Shown here: positions 18,141 to 30,200 of the stretch, piece by piece
Layout: every line of letters starts with the position of its first letter
Numbering within the stretch: the stretch's first letter is position 1
From: Plakobranchus ocellatus
Taxonomy: Eukaryota > Mollusca > Gastropoda > Plakobranchidae
NCBI GenBank assembly: GCA_019648995.1
Contig: BLXT01002372.1
Coordinates: 1,827,976-1,867,279 of the forward strand
Length of the DNA stretch: 39,304 nt
Reading direction: 5' to 3'
Notes under the pieces: model-generated
Databases searched by the model: none
The model's input: only the letters and a program-made list of their open reading frames with translations
Told to the model about the DNA's origin: nothing
Program-made: the position numbers and the translations under genes

Positions 18141-21100
18141 AATTTGTGATCTGGACTTGGTGAAGTTGTTATTACTTCTCATTTTCTTACACATAATTTT
18201 TTTTTAATTGGGGCGAGTCATTTAAAATTTCTAACTATCATAAAAATATCTAGAGACTAAGCAAATGATCTAAATTTAGACTGTCATTTCTTTTTTTTTT
18301 TTTTTTTTCAACTAACCGGACAAAAAAAGGATTTTGGTCATAGAAATCTGTATTGAGTTACTTTTGTCATCTGTGGTATACAGACAATATTTAATATCAA
18401 GAACAAGATATCTTGAAGTCATTATAAATATTCAGGTGACAGAAATGATACATATTTCTGAAAAAAAAAAATTGGGCAGTTCCAATAAGATTTTAAAAAA
18501 ATAAATTATGTCTGGGGTATGACCACAAAATAAAATGTTTCACTGCAAGGACATAAGTTGTAGAGATGTTAAGATTGTCTACTTATCTGTTTTATAACAT
18601 ATTGACTGAATAGATTAGAGACAATTTGTAATAAGTTTTTTTAATTTACAAAGATGTGAGATTTCATGCAGTGTCTTTGTGAAGAACCCTCATTGTCATA
18701 TTTTACATCTTTTTATACCTGTATTCTCTCAGCGCTTAGCAAGAGTTTGGCATTTTTCAAATTTCAATACCGTTTTATTTTCTATGATGGATTCTCAACT
18801 GAAGTGGTGAATGCCCATATTTTTCAAGGCTGTTTTTGAAATAAATGTCCGTTGTTTTGAAGACTTCGCGTTTTTTTAGTATTTAAAAAATAATCATTTC
18901 TAATATTGAGGCTGAGATTCCAACTGCTTTTAACAGCAATAATTACTCTTTAAAGTGGATTATTTTTTAAAAAAAATGCTTTACTCACCCCCTTGGTGCT
19001 GTATGATTTTGTACCCTTATGAGCACATTACTGGATCTCTTCTTTTGTACACTAGACCTAGTTATGCAGATCCGATTTCTATCTAGATTTAGATTTAATG
19101 CTTCTTTTGATCAAGTTTCAGATGTAATTTGGATCAAATTCATAATCTAAATCCAAAAGTGATTTATTTTTAACTTTGATTTGAATTCAACTCAAAAGTA
19201 TAAAAAGTAACGGATACTATGTCAATTTCCAAACAAAATTGGCATTGATATTATAATTTTCAAATTTTCTTTTCTTTTGATTTTTTTTTCTTTTTTTTTT
19301 TTTTTTTGGCAGGGAATCCCCAAAAAGTTGTTTGTGGTGTACCAAAATTGAATGCCACGTGAAAATTTGTTGGATTCTCCCCCTTTCCCAAGACTAGTTC
19401 CCATCCTTGTAAAAAGAAAAAAAAAAGGCTGGTTTCTTAAAATGCTAGCTTTATTTGGACGTATAGATATAGGTTTTATGTTTAAGTCTTGTATTTAACA
19501 AAAAAAAAAAAAAAAGAAGACAAGCTGATCACAATCAATTTTTTTTACAAAACAATTGAAATAGAATGGCTAAGAATGCGAGTCACAGTATGGATGTCAG
19601 AAGTAATTACTGATACCACTTTTATTACTTTCAAAGTGCAATATAGGTACATTTTATCGTTACTGACAATGATAAGATCTAGTGACTGAGATCATGAGGG
19701 TACAAATCTTCTCAATTTTGGACCAATGTGGCAATCAATAGAATGCCTTGGACTACCTTGCAAGAGGAACCCATTTAATTCCCAGTTCAGGCAAATGAAT
19801 TTAATAAGCACCTCATGTCCACTTAGTTGGGTACATTATGTCTTTCAACTGTGATAGTTGTGAAGACAAAGGCAACCTACTTCACATTGCTGTAGACCAA
19901 TGGAGATCAGGACCCAACTCATCTAGGCTTGTTCTTGGAAATCACTTTATTATTGTACTAATTTTTGATGCAACAACAAATTACTAGGACAGTTGTTGTC
20001 TTGTGGTGTCTCCAAATAAATCACATGCTGGAAATAATACTTTGAGAAAAGGCAAAGTTAAATTTAAGTTTCTTTGTACATGAATTTATGTTTCAAGATA
20101 AATTGTAATGTATGTGACTCAGCAGAGAACCAAGTAAGCTCTATTCACTTTTCAAATTTTGACCCGTTGATAATTTGGTTTTAAAAAAAAAAATCTTTGT
20201 ATTGAAGAAATGTAGTCCAAGGTTCGAACACACAAATTTAAAATGTTTAGAAGGTACCACTTTAAATCTGTAGCAGTCCTGCACAATAAACCAAGTTATG
20301 GTTCTCTTTGATTGAATTAAAATCAGAATCCTACATTAAAGAAGTAAAAGTCATACCAATTTAGGTAATCAAGTGTATGGCAAGTTTGTGAGAAGTTTTG
20401 TACATAGAAAAAATGATTGATTCTTACATTTCAAGTTTTATCTTTTAATTGAATTCAAACTATATGCAGCTACTTTTACTGTGTTGGACTACTAGTGCTA
20501 CACAGTTTTCAGTTTTAGAGATAGTGTTTAATATATTAGCAGCATGTTATTTTTATCTGTGAAAATTTGCCAAACATCTCTTCCTGAAGTCCAGATCCAT
20601 AATTTAACATATTGGTGTATTTGTAGAAAGTTTTAAACAGGAGTACATGATGAGAAATTGGGTGAAACTTTCTGAGTTTTGACTTTCAAGAAGTGCTATG
20701 TAATAATAGTACCTCAAACAGCACTTGGTAGACTGAACTTTTTTTGTGTGTTGGAATGTTAGTTTGAACATCATGCAGTTATTAAAAATTGTTCATGTAT
20801 ATATGAAATTTTTCATGGAGCACTTCAATAATAAAATATACTTCATATTAATTTAAAAATGTCCTCTTTTTTTATTTTTGGTGTCATAATTTGAAATGAA
20901 AATAATCATCTCAATAATTAGCTTACTACTTGCCTCTGTATGCAATCAATGAGATAATCCTCCCCTTACATTTGATAAGTTGTAAAATTCACATTTGCTT
21001 TGATCTATGCTGGGATTGATTGAAAAACAATACTTGTGTGAAGTATAATTTTGAAAGCTCTCTCTACCAAACATTCCAAGAGGATTTTAATGTATTGTTA

Positions 21101-22782
21101 TGTATTGTTCTGTCTAGTTTAATTATCTTGATCAAGAGCAGTGTCCTCTTCAAATACACAGCTGGATTTTTTATATTTTTTTTTCCAGCAAAGAACTTCA
21201 GGGGAATTTTCAGGTTGAAATCTTTATTTTTGGCTTAATGGGAGGAACAGCTTCTTAGGGTCATACAAAAAAAAGAAAGAAAAAAAATTAAAATATTTGC
21301 CCAAATAACTATTACCAATTAACTCAGCATAGTTAAATAAATCAAATTTTGATCTATTCATAATGGCTGCCATGGTAATGGCCAATGCTTTCATTTTTAT
21401 TGTTGAATTTGCAATAGTCTACTTAGTCCAACAATTTTCTTAAATGCAAATCCTTTTAAACTTGGTGTTATTGAAACATGTAATATCTATGCAATTATGG
21501 AGATTTAAAATATATTAAAACCAAAAATTATAACTATTTTTTCAATTTCATAATCATATTCATATTTTTGGGAAAGTAACAAAAATCTTACTTTTTCACA
21601 AAGATTGTCTATTTGTGTAAGATGATATGTTAAAAGCATTAATGTGTAAAAATAAAACTGCACGGCAAATTTCAGTATTTGAACCTATTTTTCTTGGTAA
21701 AAAAGAATACATTTTTGAGGAAAATGTATTTGAATTTTGTATACAGAAGGAAACAAGTTTCAAAGGAATTTTAAGGTAATTCTCAACCAACATTCAGCTC
21801 TGACAAGAGGAATTTTACTAATATTTTTATCTTCCTTTGAAGGCTATTAATTGATCACTTTCTAATCCTACCCTCTTTTGAGAGGAAAGTCATCACCGAG
21901 ACATAGATCTACATTTTATACATAAATTTGCTTACTCTAACATAAGGTTTCTGTGATGATGGTAAAACTCTTGACAACTTTAAAGGTTTTTGGAGGTGAT
22001 AGATTTTATCCTTGGCCAATTTTTCTCCCTATTTTTGTCTTATTCCACATTATAGCCCTGTATACTTGTGTCCTCCACAGAAATTAAGATGTGATTGTTA
22101 CATCCTTTCTAGATCTACAGATTAAATTTTCTGTTAGATCAGAATTCCTTTATTGTTAGATTTATCGTAGGAAAGCGACATTGACTGCACAGAAATCTCA
22201 GTCCCTATTTGCAGTTTTCCTCAGTTGTCCATTTCAACTAGATTAAGTTAAATCTTCACAGATCTCGCCCCCTATCGGTAGCTTTTCTTCATTTACATTA
22301 ACTTACTTGATTCAATTCTTTGCCCCTATTTTTCACCACTAACACTATTAGCTTTCCACTTCCAAGTTCATTTACATACTGTAGGTTAAATATTTGGTAA
22401 TCTAGGATCCTTTCATTTTGTCAATACATTTATTGTAGGGTAGAATAATGCCGACATTTCTATAAACTACTACTATTTGCTTAGCAGAAAATAAGGCTCA
22501 ATGCTGTGCATTTTGTGTGTGAAAAAGAAATTTAAAGTTACGGTTTGTGTATCAAGATAGAGCCCATAATTACAATAATGACACACGATGTAAAAGAAAA
22601 AAAAAAACTACTTGAATACATGGTTCAGTCAATCTGTAATTTAATAACAAGGTCAACTTTTTGGGGAGAAAAATGGTTCAAACCCCTCAGGGTTTACATC
22701 TCAAAGATAATTGTGGCACAAGAATGTTTTAAAAATTTCTTAGGCGTTCACACAATACAAAAATAGCATGAATATTTAAAAC

Positions 22783-22788
22783 TTTATT
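22783..22788 (-). other. ZC3H4: Candidate polyadenylation signal for ZC3H4
   Basis: AATAAAG on the minus strand, about 2.3 kb after the stop codon. Two nearer AATAAA hexamers (23749-23754, 23805-23810) are equally possible. Confidence 0.3.
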
Positions 22789-23947
22789 AAAGCTTGTAAA
22801 ATATCCAAACCGACCTCTCAAAATTGTATAATTTCTTCTACACTACTGCTCTGCAATGCAAGCACTGCAAATATTGGGGAAAAAACCAAAAGCCTACAAC
22901 TTAATGATCATAAAATTATTGGAAGAACTAAAAAGTGATTCACAGTCATCAACAGAAAACAGAACTATAAAAATGACAATAATGATAGATGAGCAGAAAA
23001 AGAAACGATAAGATACCCGAGTTCGTTTTTGTTGTATAGTCCTGATGAAATTTGGCTTTGAGGGAAGCAAAGTGAAAAAGCAGCAACAACAAAGAAGATT
23101 AAGTTTTTTTCATTTTCTGGCCATAATCAAGGATAAAATGTAAGAACAAAAGTGTGCCATCCCATTATATGATTTAGTTAGTCAACTTAACCTTGAATGC
23201 TCAAAGGTGAGGAAAAATGCCTCCAGTAAGCATAAAAATAATGGGTAAAATACTAGAAAACAGAAGCAATCCCATGAAATAAGTCTGGCATCAAAATTTA
23301 ATACCAATACTTTTAAGAAAAAAAATATTTTTGCTTACTTTTCATTTTAAAATTAAAATGGCAATACTACAGCAAAGAATTCCACTTTCATCATTGCAAT
23401 GCTCATGAACTACGGTTTTGGAGTGCATCAATTACCTAAAATATTCAAAATTCAATTTACAACTCATTTGGAGAGGGCTCAAAACTATTTCCTTTTCTGG
23501 TACCGGTATACCTTTCATAGCATTGTTATAATACTTGAGAAAGCTCATTTTTTTCTTTTAATGTACCTCCTCTCAACTCCTAAGCCATTTTTACTACAAC
23601 TTGATTTTGTTGATTAGTATCCAAACAAAGAGATAGAAAAACTGGACAGGTCATTTTGTTATTCACTATGCAGTTAAAGATACACATAAAAAAACCTCTA
23701 ATAACCATGGAAGCACAAGCATAACAAAATAATGCTTAACTTTATACATTTATTTATGGCAGAAACTAATTGAAGGAAATACTTACATGTATTATGAATA
23801 TCCATTTATTATATACATTAAATTTACCATACAAATATCAAATCAATTTAAACAGCATCTATCAGGGGCCTACTGGCCAACAGAAAGAAATTATAAATTT
23901 GTATTACAGGAGCAGTTTGCCTCTCTCTCTCTTTTTACACACATACC

Positions 23948-23951
<4 letters not shown>

Positions 23952-23979
<28 letters not shown>
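23952..23979. repeat. A28 homopolymer
   Basis: Twenty-eight consecutive A on the plus strand, following a CTCTCTCTCT stretch. Assembly length is unreliable at such runs. Confidence 0.9.
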
Positions 23980-23980
<1 letters not shown>

Positions 23981-25101
23981 ACCCTCTGCCTCACTTGTAC
24001 TTTTCTGCCCCTCTCACTCTCAGACTTCTTGTTCGCCTTTTTTTTTTTTTGTGATGAACAAAACCAGAGAGAACATTCTGACACTCATAATTGTCTACGT
24101 TCTCAAACATCCTATGCATGCCATGAAACATATAATCATGCTGAACTTTTGAAAGACAATGCACATGTAGATATATACATATTCTGTCTTTGCAGGCCTT
24201 GATTGTCATGCGACAGATGTGGAAGAGAATTTCAATCATTGCAGTATTCAATGTAATGCTCACACATATAGGAAGAGTAAATGTAACAACAAACTGACAA
24301 TACACTTACTTGATATAGATCCTATTTTTGTATTTGAATGAGGCTTTTAAAGACATTAATAAAAATATGCAATCTCTTGCCTTCATTGCACATATACTTT
24401 GACAATTGAAATTTTCTCATAAACCACTTTCTTTTTTTTTTACTTTGAAAACTAGCACCCCACTCTTTTTTCGCTCACTTCAGCCATGGAAAAGCTGGAA
24501 AGATGCCACACTTCAAGAGCTACAACTTTGTTGGACTGAACTAAATTAGGTTGGACTGAAATAAATTTAGAAAAGTGAAAGAAGAACTCAAAGAGAGCTT
24601 AATTTTTCAAAAAGATCTATTGAATTACTCAAATGTTTTAAAATCTACAATGAACACTCATTAAGTGTGCCTATTATCTGCTTAATAAAATAAATATAAT
24701 GAATTTTAAAAAGAATTCTTACTATTATCATAATAGGGAAGAAAAACAAATGGAATATTAGAATCTAAAAATATGCTTTGAAAAGAACAAACCAAATGAT
24801 ACAAGGAGTATTTTAGTAAAACAGTTTTTAATATCCAATTTGTTTAACTTTTTTTTTTCCAGTAAGAAAGAAGCTAACTGAAAACATTTACTAGTGAAAT
24901 CATGAAAGCAGAAATGATTTGTCTACAAAAAGAAACCTTTTCAACCAATAACATCTTTCCTAACCAATATCATGAAAAAAAATTTTTTTTTTAATTCAAA
25001 CAATTTGATAGTAGTTCAGTGCAGACTTGTTATCTTAGAGGGCAAAGTACAAAAGCATTTCTTATCATAAGTTTTCATTGTTATTGCAGTGGAAACATTT
25101 T

Positions 25102-27226
25102 TCAACAGAAAGGCGAAGCTGTGGGATCTATGGATTTGAAGATGTCCTTCACCTGGATATCAGGTTGACTGGTATCAGGCATGTCAAAATCCTCTAGAGT
25201 GTCAGGCAAGGATGGGCTTGGTGTGTCTCTGTATTGCTCCAATCTAGGTGGGGGTGGTTTGGGGCGGTTGTAGCTGTTGTAGCCAGATGCATCTGAAGCC
25301 GAGGAAACAGACAAAGGCGACAAAGTTCCTGGATTTTCTTGCTCGCTAGCTAAAGGCGAGCTGTAATCCATACTAGTAGTGCGAGGACCTGCTGACCGCT
25401 TGACCCGCTTAAAACGGGGATCGTTGCGGTGGTCAAAATTTGATGCTACTCCAGTTGGTTTCTCTGAGCTGACTGAAGTGGTTGGTTGAGGTGGTGAGGA
25501 AGACATTGCTGGTGATGATGAGGAGAGGGAAATGGAAGCTGGCAATGAGGACTGGGGTGGCTGTGATAATGAAACAGGAAATGAAGGTGGGTTATTTGTC
25601 ATTGAAAGACCAAAATTAGATGAAGAAGCACCAAATTCACCACTACTTAATCCCCTGTCTTCATCTACAGGCCATCCATGTCTATTGTTGCTGGTTGACC
25701 CTAAGGGCTGACCAGATCGCTCACTTTGATTTGGTGACCCCCTGTTCAAATTAAGTTCTGAGCTGTCTGGAAACTGTCTAGCTGCTCTTGGATCACGAAA
25801 GCGAGGGTCTTTAGAATTGTTTGATATTGCTGCCCTTGGATCTCTTGGATCAGAGCTTCCTGGTGCCATACTGGAGTCTCGAGGATCTGATCTATTTTTA
25901 AGCCTCGGATCATTAGCCTGTACAGAGGAGGTTGGAAGGCGAGTACCTCCCAGTCTGGGATCCATATTTGCTGTACTTTGGTCCCCAGGTCCCTGCTGCA
26001 GGTTGCTCATCTGGTTGGGAATCCCTACTCTCATGCTCATGTCAGCATTCCCAGGACCACCCATCTGATTCATACTTCCACTACCAATTCCACTTGGGAC
26101 AAAAATGCCACCCTGCATCTGGGGCCTCACAGCCATGGAATTTACAGGCCCACCTGTTGGATTTCCCATAGAACCAGCCGCTCCCATACCCATGTTCATC
26201 GTTCCACCTCCTATACGATTCATGCCTCCTGCAATAGGCATATTGCTATTGCCAATAGGGTTCATATTTCCACCTCTTTGGCCATTACTGATGACACTGG
26301 CCATTTGATTGTTCATTGCCATGCTCATTTGGTTATTCATTGGGCCGCTTCCTCCTTGCATCGCACTAGTCATTTGTCCTCCCCCTCCACTCAGCTGGCC
26401 ATTTCTAAAACCACCCATTTGGTTCTGCATGGCAAAATTAATTTGAGGATTTCCCATCATTCCTCCTCCAATCTGATTATTCATTCCTGCACCTGAGGCA
26501 TTCATGCCTCCACTCATAACATTCATAACTCCACCCATCTGCAAGGGTCCCATTTGGTTACCAAAACTACCTTGCTGCTGACCAGAAAGGCTATTTTGTC
26601 GATTCAGTCTTGGATCCATTGCCCTGGCTGCTAGACGGGGGTCTGAGGGTCTGTTTGCTGCCTTCTCCAAGCGAGGGTCAACAGCTTTTGATGGCGGGTT
26701 TGCGGTGCCAGAACTATTTGGTGAAGACCCTGCCTTCTGCAGTCTAGGGTCTGCTTTTTTGAGTCGAGGATCCACTGCTGGTGCAGTCTTCTTAGTGCTG
26801 CTCTCTTGTGTTGGAGATGCAATGGTATCCTCATCCAAACTTGTCTTTCGTTTTGGTGCTGCACTCGCTTCCAATAATCCAGTCTCACCTGCAGCTGCTG
26901 CTGCTGCAGCTTTCTTTTTAAGCTGCCGTTCCATGTACTGCACATGCCACTTCACACGGGGATCACTGCGGAAAGCTGGGTCTGAAATTTTGAGATTTGC
27001 AGGCAGCTGAACATAGGGACGAGCCTGGCTAAGAGACAGTTTGACCACGGAGTAAGTTAGTGGGCGCATCGGTCGTGCACTAACCACTGGAGGGTCTACT
27101 GTCAAGGGCTGAAGTCGAAGACCCATCATGCTGGAGGATTGATCACTATCTGTGGGAGAGGCTGGAGGTGATGCAGGCGATATCATCATTGATTTTTGAT
27201 CATCATTCTTCACTTGCTGAGTGTCA
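25102..27226 (-). CDS. ZC3H4: ZC3H4 terminal coding exon (DPRL-rich C-terminus, residues 883-1590)
   Basis: The exon starts after TTTCATTACCAG and runs 708 codons to TGA. In order it carries an SPASPP segment, [39 protein letters not shown] and an array of DPRL/DPR motifs ([32 protein letters not shown]). A Met/Gly/Asn-rich low-complexity stretch of about 190 residues follows (plus-strand positions about 25985-26575), then more DPR motifs ([29 protein letters not shown]). A Ser/Pro-rich part, [10 protein letters not shown] and [17 protein letters not shown] come last, with an acidic end. Multiple DPRL repeats and a proline-rich tail are typical of ZC3H4/ZC3H6. Most of the region is probably disordered. 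Confidence 0.93.
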
Positions 27227-30200
27227 CTGGTAATGAAATAAAGATCAAAACACCATTGAAAGCACAAGAGAATTAAACGAAAGAAACCCACAAATATTCT
27301 AAAGTCTGGCAAGCAATTCAAATAAATAAAAATTTTACATCTTTATCATATTTGTTGTTTCATTTGTGAAAATCGTATTTGAATATGCCTTTGTTTAAAA
27401 ATAAAAAAGGGTATTACAAAGATACAGGCTTACAAAGTGGATTCAATTCACATAATCTTTTTATTGTAGGTGCAAGCATATGCTTTTAGACCAATACTCA
27501 CATAATAACAGAAACAAGTTAGGGATTCGTTCTGCACTTAGAACAATCAAAGCCTTTAAATGCAACCTCTTCTTCGATTTTTCTTTGGGGGGGGGGGGGG
27601 GTAAGCTAAGTTTAAATTATATATTCATCTAAAATAGCGTTTTTACCATTTTGGCATTATTTTTGGTATTTAGAGAGGGAAAAATATAATTTTCAATTTG
27701 AAGGAAAAAAAAAAGGCCAATTTTGGTATTTTGGTGCCAGTTTTTTGTATAAGTCAACATGGTATTCATTATTTTTTCATGCTTTTGATTGCTTGTTATT
27801 TGAAACTGAACCAGTATTCTCTTTTCATCAATTTCAGGTATGTTTAGACGTAACTGCCTTTGACTTGACCATAACTGTCATATTTTGAGAAATAATTGAT
27901 GGATTGTTGAAATATTCATGTTTCTAAAGAAACTTCAAATGTATTTTTTTTAATGCATGTGTTTACTTGACACAAAATCTTTTTGCTTTTAAATTTAATT
28001 ACTGCTAAGCTTAAAATCTGGAAAAGTCGCTGTCATTCAAAACAATACAAAAGAGGCTTTCATCAAAATTAAGTTTAATTTTTTTTAAATTGAACTTTCG
28101 TCATTTAGGTCCATTTTCAAATTAAGGTTCAAAGCTGCTTCAAACATTCCAAATTGCTTTTACTTTCTTTCAAATGCGTTTAACAAAAAGCCAAAAAAAT
28201 TCTGGTTAGGCTGAGAATCAGCATAGTCCTAGTCACTTTTATCCATTGCAAAGCGTAAAAAAACAAAACAAAAAAAAAAAATTCTGGCTCCTCTAACAAT
28301 ACAAAGTCCAAATTGCATTTGGATTCATTTGAACTGGTCTTAAAAATCATCAGATTATTCCCTATCATTTTAAGTGAAACATAGATTACTGACAATGCTG
28401 CAGGCTCTTTACCCACAAAAGCAATATTCAATTGCATCTTATAAAAATTGACTCGTGAATCTGCTTTCAACTTCTGACAGAAAGGCAAACAAACCTATAA
28501 TCAGCATATTTACAATAAAGGAAACTGCTACATTTTAGAGATTCATTTCTTTAGAATTTAATATTACACATCTGCAGAAACTTTTTGCCCTTGGCATCCT
28601 TTTCTCAAGACTTCTATCTGTCTCAATACAGCTTTAAGATATCTAAAGTACCTTGCCAGGTCTTTGGTGCCATTGCCCGTCTTGCTCTTAATGGCCTGAA
28701 TCATTTGCATGATATTGAATGTAGAGGGGGTAGTAGATGTTGTGGTTGAGGCTGACTCTGATGCAGTGTGCGATGAAGGGGTTTCAGAACTTGTGGCAGA
28801 TCCCGATGAAGTCTGGAAAAAGATTACAATTTTAAAAAAATTTTTCGTTTCCCTACATTTGATGACCTAAGAGGTAAAAGGATCTAACAAGCTCATTAAA
28901 GGTAACTGTATCAAAAACAAAAAGACTGAAGGCATTTTAAATAAAAATAAAAATGATAACACATTAAAAAAATATTCAAATGAAGCAGAAAGAAATAGAG
29001 AACTCTTAACAGCCGAGTGAAGCACCAAAAAAAGATTACTTTCTTGACTGGTCTGAGCACAGATTAGCTATGATTGCTTGTTTCAGTGTCCAGCATTTGA
29101 ACAAGAAGCAGAACTTAAGCAAATCCATTACTGGCTTCACATATAATTCTACTTCTGAAATTGTCAATAGGCACGATCTTTTATTTCTCTTTTTTCGAGG
29201 GAAGAAAGGGTTACGATAGTTTTTTTTCTGTTATTTCAAAACAACAAAAAACCCAAGACCTATTTTTTCTGGCATTTAAAAATCTTCCTAAGCAATGATT
29301 TAAATTGAAATCTTTTCAAAACCAGTTTTCTTTTTTAGAACAGAAATAGCTTTTGTAGTTCTACATTTTGAGAAGAAAACTTTGAGGATTTTAGGTGGCT
29401 GAAGTCAATTAGAGACCTGTAAGTTTTTGTTGTTCTTCTAATTGCACTTACAATGATACCTTAAGGGTATAAAGATAAATTTTTGTTGCTTTTGAAGTCT
29501 TGCATAATTAAAAAAAAAACTTGTATCTAATGGTGCTGCAGAGTTTTTGTAAGCTTACCTCCTGGTTTAATTTTTTGAGAACATCTGTAAGTTTAGGTTG
29601 TTTCTCTCCGTTCTCACCCTCTTCCTCACTTGAATAGAAATCATCAACCTCAGCTGTATATGGAAAATATTGACAATAGCTAAAATACGTTGCTGCCTGC
29701 ATGACTAACAAAAAAATTCAGAGTTAACGACAGGCACCACAAAAAAAAAAGGCTTAGAACTGAAGATTTTCTGATACAATGTTTACTTATCAATAATAAT
29801 GGTTGTAAGTTACATTTAACAATAAAACACCTTTTCTGAAAGTAGTCATTAATTTCATTGCTTTTCTCTCATGCCTTGCTTGTAAGCTTCAGTAGATTTT
29901 TCTGTACACACACAAAACTATTGCTTTGGTCATTCTTTTCTTGCTGACATTCTGTCTCTAAGATATGTTTGAATTACAGTTATCATTACAAAATTACAAA
30001 CATCCTTAATCATTGTGACCATAAATGTACCTTTAGCCTGTGCCTCAAGCGCTGCCCTTGCCTCAGCCTCCGCCTTCTCAGCAGCCTCCTGCTTCTCTTT
30101 CTCTCGCTGTCTTGACAACTCTTGCTGCTGAATGCGCTTGAGCAGCTCTTTTTGCGTTCGTGGCAGGTGAGCTGGGATCTCTACTACTGCCTCAGGGTTC

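Larger units (their letters stand above)
16691..22760. other. Intergenic region between convergent BAX and ZC3H4
   Basis: About 6 kb of AT-rich DNA with no supportable exon on either strand. It holds the second copy of the dispersed repeat (17745-18140) and a TA microsatellite (17846-17866). AGATCT hexamers occur near 19050-19100 and 22105-22140. A weak internal duplication lies around 22140-22200 and 22405-22470 (TTTATTGTAGG(A/G).AG.. CGACATT). An AATAAA at 20830-20835 could be a distal BAX polyadenylation site. Short open frames here are unconvincing. Confidence 0.6.
22765..25101 (-). other. Probable ZC3H4 3' UTR (end uncertain)
   Basis: Minus-strand sequence downstream of the ZC3H4 stop with no further coding frame. 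Candidate AATAAA signals (TTTATT on the plus strand) lie at 23805-23810, 23749-23754 and 22783-22788. A 28-base A run (23952-23979) next to a CT-rich stretch is a simple repeat. Plus-strand open frames around 23770-24152 are driven by that run and are not genes. Confidence 0.4.

Noticed and set aside
25817..27010. Several plus-strand and alternate minus frames of 67-172 codons
   Set aside because: Shadows of the long terminal ZC3H4 exon; no domains and no splice support.
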